From assembly GCA_024405015.1 (NCBI GenBank), contig JAKSPE010000002.1:87109-151108 (forward strand): a stretch of 64,000 nucleotides of DNA. The letters run 5' to 3'. The position numbers were made by a program, and so were the translations under genes. Below are positions 61,017 to 64,000 of this stretch, piece after piece. This DNA comes from Sphaerochaetaceae bacterium. Its GTDB lineage: Bacteria > Spirochaetota > Spirochaetia > Sphaerochaetales > Sphaerochaetaceae. The notes beneath the pieces were generated by a model. The model had not been told where the DNA came from. It saw nothing but the letters and a program-made list of their open reading frames with translations, and did no database searches. How positions within the stretch are numbered: position 1 is the stretch's first letter; each line of letters begins with the position of its first letter.

Positions 61017-61037
61017 ATGTTCCCGCAGACGGAGCAT
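61017..61037 (+). other. Right attachment core (attR)
   Basis: ATGTTCCCGCAGACGGAGCAT, one mismatch from 49847-49867. It still encodes MFPQTEH in the rlmD frame. Confidence 0.75.
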
Positions 61038-61241
61038 ATTGAGACTGTTGTTTTGTTGATTAACCAAAATCCAAGGCCGAAACATACCGTCAGCATCGGA
61101 ATCGATGCCGATGAGTATCACAGAATCAAGAATGACAAGTGATTGATTGGATATGGTTGGGGAAGCGTCCAGAATTGTCCTTCTGAGAAGGAAGAGGCAA
61201 TTAAGGATGCCTTCAGGCATTTCAAGATGATGATGGTCAGG

Positions 61242-61278
61242 GACTGTCGCAGAATAGAAATGCGGCAGTCTCTTTTTG
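61242..61278 (+). terminator. Terminator of the displaced rlmD tail
   Basis: GACTGTCGC (61242-61250) pairs with GCGGCAGTC (61262-61270), followed by TCTTTTTG. Confidence 0.65.
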
Positions 61279-61294
61279 TCGACACACAATAGAG

Positions 61295-61327
61295 AAAAGC
61301 TCCGTAGACAACAATTCGGAGCTTTTT
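61295..61327. terminator. Bidirectional terminator
   Basis: AAAAGCTCCG (61295-61304) pairs with CGGAGCTTTT (61317-61326), with A- and T-runs built into the stem. Confidence 0.7.
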
Positions 61328-61505
61328 CTGTCTGTTCTGCAGACTCGGCGGAGCGAAAGGACAGACTTTCCCCCTCAATCCTTCCTTTATGTGTAGTAAT
61401 CTGAAAAAAGCACCAATGGAGAGACTCCGTTCCTTGATGGCCGTCTCTACCATTGATGCTGTCTTCAGAAACAAAAGGATCCTTTTGGATGATCAGTAGA
61501 ATCGA

Positions 61506-62339
61506 CTAGCGCATTTTCGCCAGTTTGTATTCCTGTACGCCACAGGTGGCACCACCATCCACAAGAATGTCAAATGCCGCAAAATAGCCATTCCTTTCAT
61601 CCACAGCCATTGCAATAGCAAAGCCCAGTTCCTCTGGTTTACCCATTCTCTTCTCACAAGAGGCAGTGATCAGACCACCACCATTCTCCTTTTCCTTGTT
61701 GCCCATATCGGTAGCAATCAAACCAGGAGACAAGGAACAAACCCTGATGCCTCTCTTTCCAAGATCAAAGGCACTCTTTCTGGCATACCATCTGACAAAA
61801 TTCTTGCTCATCGAATAGACCATACCGGCATTCTGGTAAGGGTCCTTCACCATCTTTGCTCTGCCCAAGACCTTCTTCATGAACAGTTCTTCATCTGTTT
61901 CAGCCAATGGATAGTATTTGGTTGGCAACAGGAAGTTTGGCGTCAGGTAGGATGAATTGCTTGAAATATCGCAGATAGCACTTCCCTCATGCATGAATTT
62001 GGAGAATTCCTGGTTGACGTATACAGTACCCAAAGCATTGACTCTCAACAAAGTTGCACCATCAACCATGGCTGGTGACAGCCCCGCACTATTGACAACA
62101 TTCTTTATCTCACCTAAAGATGCACAGTATTCTGCCAAAGCCCTGACACTTTCCCTTGAGGAAGTATCACAAGCCTTGCCGTATGCTTCATACCCCAGTT
62201 CCTTCAGTTCCTGAACACCCTTTTCCAATTTGGCTTCAGTCCTTCCTGAAATGACAATGATCTTTTCCTTCGGCATGCATTTGGCAGCAGCCAACCCCAT
62301 ACCTGAACCACCACCTGTAATGACAACGACATTTTTCAT
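61506..62339 (-). CDS. Short-chain dehydrogenase/reductase
   Basis: 277 aa SDR. NAD(P)-binding VVVITGGGSGMGLAAAKCM and the NSAG motif (VVNSAGLSP) are clear. The catalytic part is ISSNSSYL with Tyr and Lys in YSMSKNFVRWYARK, and LSPGLIATDMGNKE follows. It ends with FDILVDGGATCG. It oxidises or reduces an unknown alcohol/ketone. ATG 62339 follows GGAGGG. It is divergent from a TetR gene that probably controls it. Confidence 0.9.
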   Translation of the reverse strand: MKNVVVITGGGSGMGLAAAKCMPKEKIIVISGRTEAKLEKGVQELKELGYEAYGKACDTSSRESVRALAEYCASLGEIKNVVNSAGLSPAMVDGATLLRVNALGTVYVNQEFSKFMHEGSAICDISSNSSYLTPNFLLPTKYYPLAETDEELFMKKVLGRAKMVKDPYQNAGMVYSMSKNFVRWYARKSAFDLGKRGIRVCSLSPGLIATDMGNKEKENGGGLITASCEKRMGKPEELGFAIAMAVDERNGYFAAFDILVDGGATCGVQEYKLAKMR

Positions 62340-62369
62340 TTGCGTAACCCTCCTTCTCAATCGATAAGT

Positions 62370-62443
62370 AGACAAATGTCTCTTTTTGGAATCATACTGT
62401 CAATATATCCAGTTGTCTATTATGTAAATTCACAAGTAGACAA
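62370..62443. promoter_or_regulatory. TetR operator sites between SDR and TetR genes
   Basis: AGACA-AA-TGTCT (62370-62381) is a perfect palindrome. TTGTCTA (62413-62419) and TAGACAA (62437-62443) are inverted copies of the same half-site. Confidence 0.55.
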
Positions 62444-62461
62444 AAGATAGGGAATTGACTC

Positions 62462-62977
62462 ATGAAAACGAAGTATGCCGCATCTTACTTTACCGAGGCA
62501 TTGTTTGAATTGCTTAGGGAGAAACATTACGAAGAAATATCCATAGTGGACATTGTCAGGAAATCTGGTTGCTCAAAAGCTTCCTTCTACCGCAATTTCT
62601 CAAGTAAGGACCAGATCATTGACAATTACCTGATGACCAACATATATCCAATCATCAACAGGAATCTTACGAAAGACCATTTGAAGCAGGAATTGACCAT
62701 GATGTTCTCTGAACTGTTCCGTTCCAGGCAGCAGCTATCCCTATTGGATAAGGCGAACCTACTGAACAGATTAGACAAAGTCTTCCTGATCAGTTCAATA
62801 GCTGAGATCAATACCCATAATCCAACTAATACAAAATACGCTCCCTATTACTATGCAGGAGCAACAAGTTCATTTATCAAAGCCTGGATTTCATTTGACT
62901 TTGCCGAGTCAGCAGAAGAAGTAGCTGGCATTTTCCTTGAATCACTCATTATCCCAGATACACATGACATCAAATGA
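62462..62977 (+). CDS. TetR-family transcriptional regulator
   Basis: 171 aa. The N-terminal HTH is typical: TEALFELLREKHYEEISIVD then IVRKSGCSKASFYRNFSSKDQI. The C-terminal ligand domain is variable (AGATSSFIKAWISFDFAESA). ATAGGGA precedes the start. It stands divergent to the SDR with shared TGTCTA/TAGACA half-sites between, so it most likely represses both genes until a ligand binds. Confidence 0.9.
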   Translation: MKTKYAASYFTEALFELLREKHYEEISIVDIVRKSGCSKASFYRNFSSKDQIIDNYLMTNIYPIINRNLTKDHLKQELTMMFSELFRSRQQLSLLDKANLLNRLDKVFLISSIAEINTHNPTNTKYAPYYYAGATSSFIKAWISFDFAESAEEVAGIFLESLIIPDTHDIK

Positions 62978-63086
62978 ACCTTTCAGCATCCGGAGACGCT
63001 TGCAGTTTCATTTTTAGCGTCAGATGCCTCCCAAGGGGATGAATCCAAAGGGGCTCAACTGTCAGAAAGGTCAGACCAATACCAAG

Positions 63087-63206
63087 GAGACGGTAGTTTT
63101 ATTAAACAACCTCAATTCCAGTGAGAAAAACCACGTTTCTGTAGATGTGGATATGGATGAATACAGAAGAATCAAGGATTCACGGCGTCGTCTCGACCCA
63201 CGTTGA
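63087..63206 (+). pseudogene. rlmD-tail remnant (copy 2)
   Basis: Reads ETVVLLNNLNSSEKNHVSVD then VDMDEYRRIKDSRRRLDPR, stop. It is joined to unrelated sequence upstream (QKGQTNTK). Codons differ at many silent positions from copy 1. Confidence 0.55.
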
Positions 63207-63309
63207 GACTGTTGTAATCTTGAACAACAAAAATCCAAGGCCGAAGAGCTATGTGGAAATAGGTATTGATGCTGAGGAATACTGCAGAATCAAGGATAAG
63301 AAGAACTGA
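63199..63309 (+). pseudogene. rlmD-tail remnant (copy 3)
   Basis: Reads HVETVVILNNKNPRPKSYVE then IGIDAEEYCRIKDKKN, stop at 63307-63309. It overlaps the end of copy 2 in a different frame, so the two were joined at the HVETVV point. Confidence 0.6.
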
Positions 63310-63314
63310 ATAAT

Positions 63315-63470
63315 TTAGTACCAAACGTCTTCTACGTAATGTAAATCAGGGTCTTCTTGAATGTTTAAGAGAATTCTATCAAGTGAATCAGGATCCTCAA
63401 TAAGTGTTATTACCTTAATTGTATACTTTCCCGTAGAAGGAGAAACTATCAATTCTGAAACATAACCCTT
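63315..63470 (-). pseudogene. C-terminal gene fragment, unknown family
   Basis: 51 codons, open from just after an in-frame TGA, reading KGYVSELIVSPSTGKYTIKV, then ITLIEDPDSLDRILLNIQED and ending VEDVWY. There is no start codon, so it is a truncated 3' end. It resembles a small regulatory domain, but I cannot name it. Confidence 0.4.
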
Positions 63471-63477
63471 TCAATCC

Positions 63478-63559
63478 GAGAATTACGCTTGAAAAGAGCT
63501 ATCAACAATATCACTCGTATTCTGTAGACGAGTTGTCCAAATTCAAAATGAACTCTTAG
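63478..63559 (+). pseudogene. Short gene fragment, unknown
   Basis: An open stretch reads RITLEKSYQQYHSYSVDELS then KFKMNS and stop, without a start. It is only noted because it has protein-like composition amid the other fragments. Confidence 0.25.
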
Positions 63560-63748
63560 AACTATTTATATCTTTGTTAAACGGCAAAACCAGAAGTGCG
63601 GTTTTCTGTAAATTAAGTACATGGAATCTACCGAGTATCGACTTAAAAAGATAATGTGACTGACTCTTTATAAGGGAGTTGTCATTGCAGATTTTGAATA
63701 AATTGCAAAAAATGCAATGATAACTTGATTTTAATACCTATAAACTGC

Positions 63749-63895
63749 TATGAAGACCGGGAATACCGTCCATTGGAAATGATTCGTGATAGTTACAGTA
63801 AATATGTGATGACTACCGATTATTTGCTGCAGAAACGAAATGGGATTCAGAATGTCAATCTTATGGATTTCATGTGCAATGAGTTTCGCTTCTGA
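63749..63895 (+). pseudogene. 3' fragment of an AAA ATPase (DUF4143 type)
   Basis: Reads YEDREYRPLEMIRDSYSKYV, then MTTDYLLQKRNGIQNVNLMD and FMCNEFRF, stop. This matches the C-terminal pattern of ATP-binding proteins with DUF4143 (REY..LE.I.DNYPKYVLT.D, RNGI.H.NL.DFM). The rest of the gene is missing. Confidence 0.6.
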
Positions 63896-63905
63896 TGTTC
63901 TGAGT

Positions 63906-64000
63906 TTGTTAATCAACCAAACGACTGTTGAAACCGTTGTTTTGTTGGCTAACCAGAAGCAAAAGCACACTGTCAGCATCGGAATCGATGCCGATACATG
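63906..64000 (+). pseudogene. rlmD-tail remnants (copies 4 and 5, cut by window end)
   Basis: One frame reads LLINQT, then TVETVVLLANQKQKHTVSIG, IDADT to the window edge. LLINQ occurs just before a second ETVVLLANQ, so two partial tails are nested. The bases GTCAGCATCGGAATCGATGC are also present in copy 1. Confidence 0.55.

Larger units (their letters stand above)
49847..61037. mobile_element. Integrative element in the 3' end of rlmD
   Basis: About 11.2 kb, AT-rich, bounded by a 21-base repeat with one mismatch (ATGTTCCCGCA-x-ACGGAGCAT). It carries a tyrosine integrase next to the right end, a serine recombinase next to the left end, a primase-polymerase/SF3 helicase, several orphan genes and a probable defence cargo. 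No capsid, portal, terminase, relaxase or conjugation genes are seen, so it looks like a satellite-like or helper-dependent element. Confidence 0.8.
61017..61290 (+). pseudogene. Displaced rlmD 3' tail (copy 1)
   Basis: From the core the frame reads MFPQTEHIETVVLLINQNPR, then KHTVSIGIDADEYHRIKNDK and TGA at 61140. The same frame stays open after that stop: QNCPSEKEEAIKDAFRHFKM, up to TAG. The last piece resembles the KEEAI..AL+HF.M end that I recall on RlmD-linked C-terminal tails in gut bacteria. It is therefore the separated, decayed end of an rlmD-type gene. Confidence 0.65.

Noticed and set aside
49847..61037. Complete prophage or conjugative element
   Set aside because: No capsid, portal, terminase, tail, lysis, relaxase or secretion genes are found. 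Only recombination, replication and cargo genes are present.
61118..61474. 118-codon minus-strand open frame
   Set aside because: It runs across two terminators and the displaced rlmD tail and shows no protein-like conservation pattern.

Overview
The window (64 kb) looks like chromosome of a gut-type, host-associated bacterium with periplasmic binding proteins. My best guess is Spirochaetota, Sphaerochaeta-like. The reasons are the short N-terminal signal peptides ending VFA-Q with no lipobox on two binding proteins, the phage-shock genes, a small membrane protein overlapping lspA, and split transketolase. This is inference from gene style; there is no rRNA in the window. The core regions have moderate GC; 49.9-61.0 kb is clearly AT-richer and is foreign.

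Layout. 0-7.7 kb: split transketolase (5' gene cut by the window edge), a DUF6062-type protein with a degenerate nuclease-like partner, a PHP histidinol phosphatase, aspS, rsmI and a SpoU methyltransferase. 7.8-10.7 kb: a sigma54-controlled phage-shock locus (pspA, divergent pspF, second pspA, pspC) with two recognisable -24/-12 promoters and PspF-like upstream sites. 10.8-17.6 kb: Lon-like protease, NIF3 protein, lspA, a small membrane protein, a beta-propeller glycosidase-like protein, an HSL-type hydrolase with Cys at the nucleophile position, galE. 17.7-26.5 kb: an Ami/Opp-type oligopeptide ABC operon whose binding protein appears circularly permuted, whose OppD carries a large helical insertion, and which ends in an ApbE-like protein. 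26.5-38.0 kb: a kinase, then a ROK-regulated sugar ABC locus with GH20 hexosaminidase, GH2 beta-mannosidase and a cellobiose-2-epimerase-like enzyme, which together suggest uptake and intracellular breakdown of beta-mannosyl/GlcNAc oligosaccharides such as N-glycan cores.

38.0-49.9 kb: a DinJ/PIN toxin-antitoxin pair, a tRNA-Ala(CGC), a secreted beta-helix carbohydrate-binding protein, a nucleoside phosphorylase/permease/amidohydrolase operon, a GGDEF protein, a PAP2 phosphatase, psuK-psuG and rlmD.

49.85-61.04 kb: an integrative element inserted at the 3' end of rlmD, bounded by a 21-bp near-identical repeat. It has a serine recombinase at the left end, a tyrosine integrase at the right end with paired GGCTCACTT sites at both ends, a primase-polymerase/SF3 helicase with a candidate origin, small orphan genes, and a cargo of radical SAM protein + winged-helix-like protein divergent from a GmrSD-type DUF262/HNH protein. 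This cargo is the best candidate for an undescribed (probably anti-phage) system.

61.0-64.0 kb: a scar field. Several diverged copies of an rlmD-type 3' tail (ETVVLL...IDADEY.RIK) are scattered among gene fragments, plus an intact SDR/TetR divergent pair. This suggests repeated integration at the same site.
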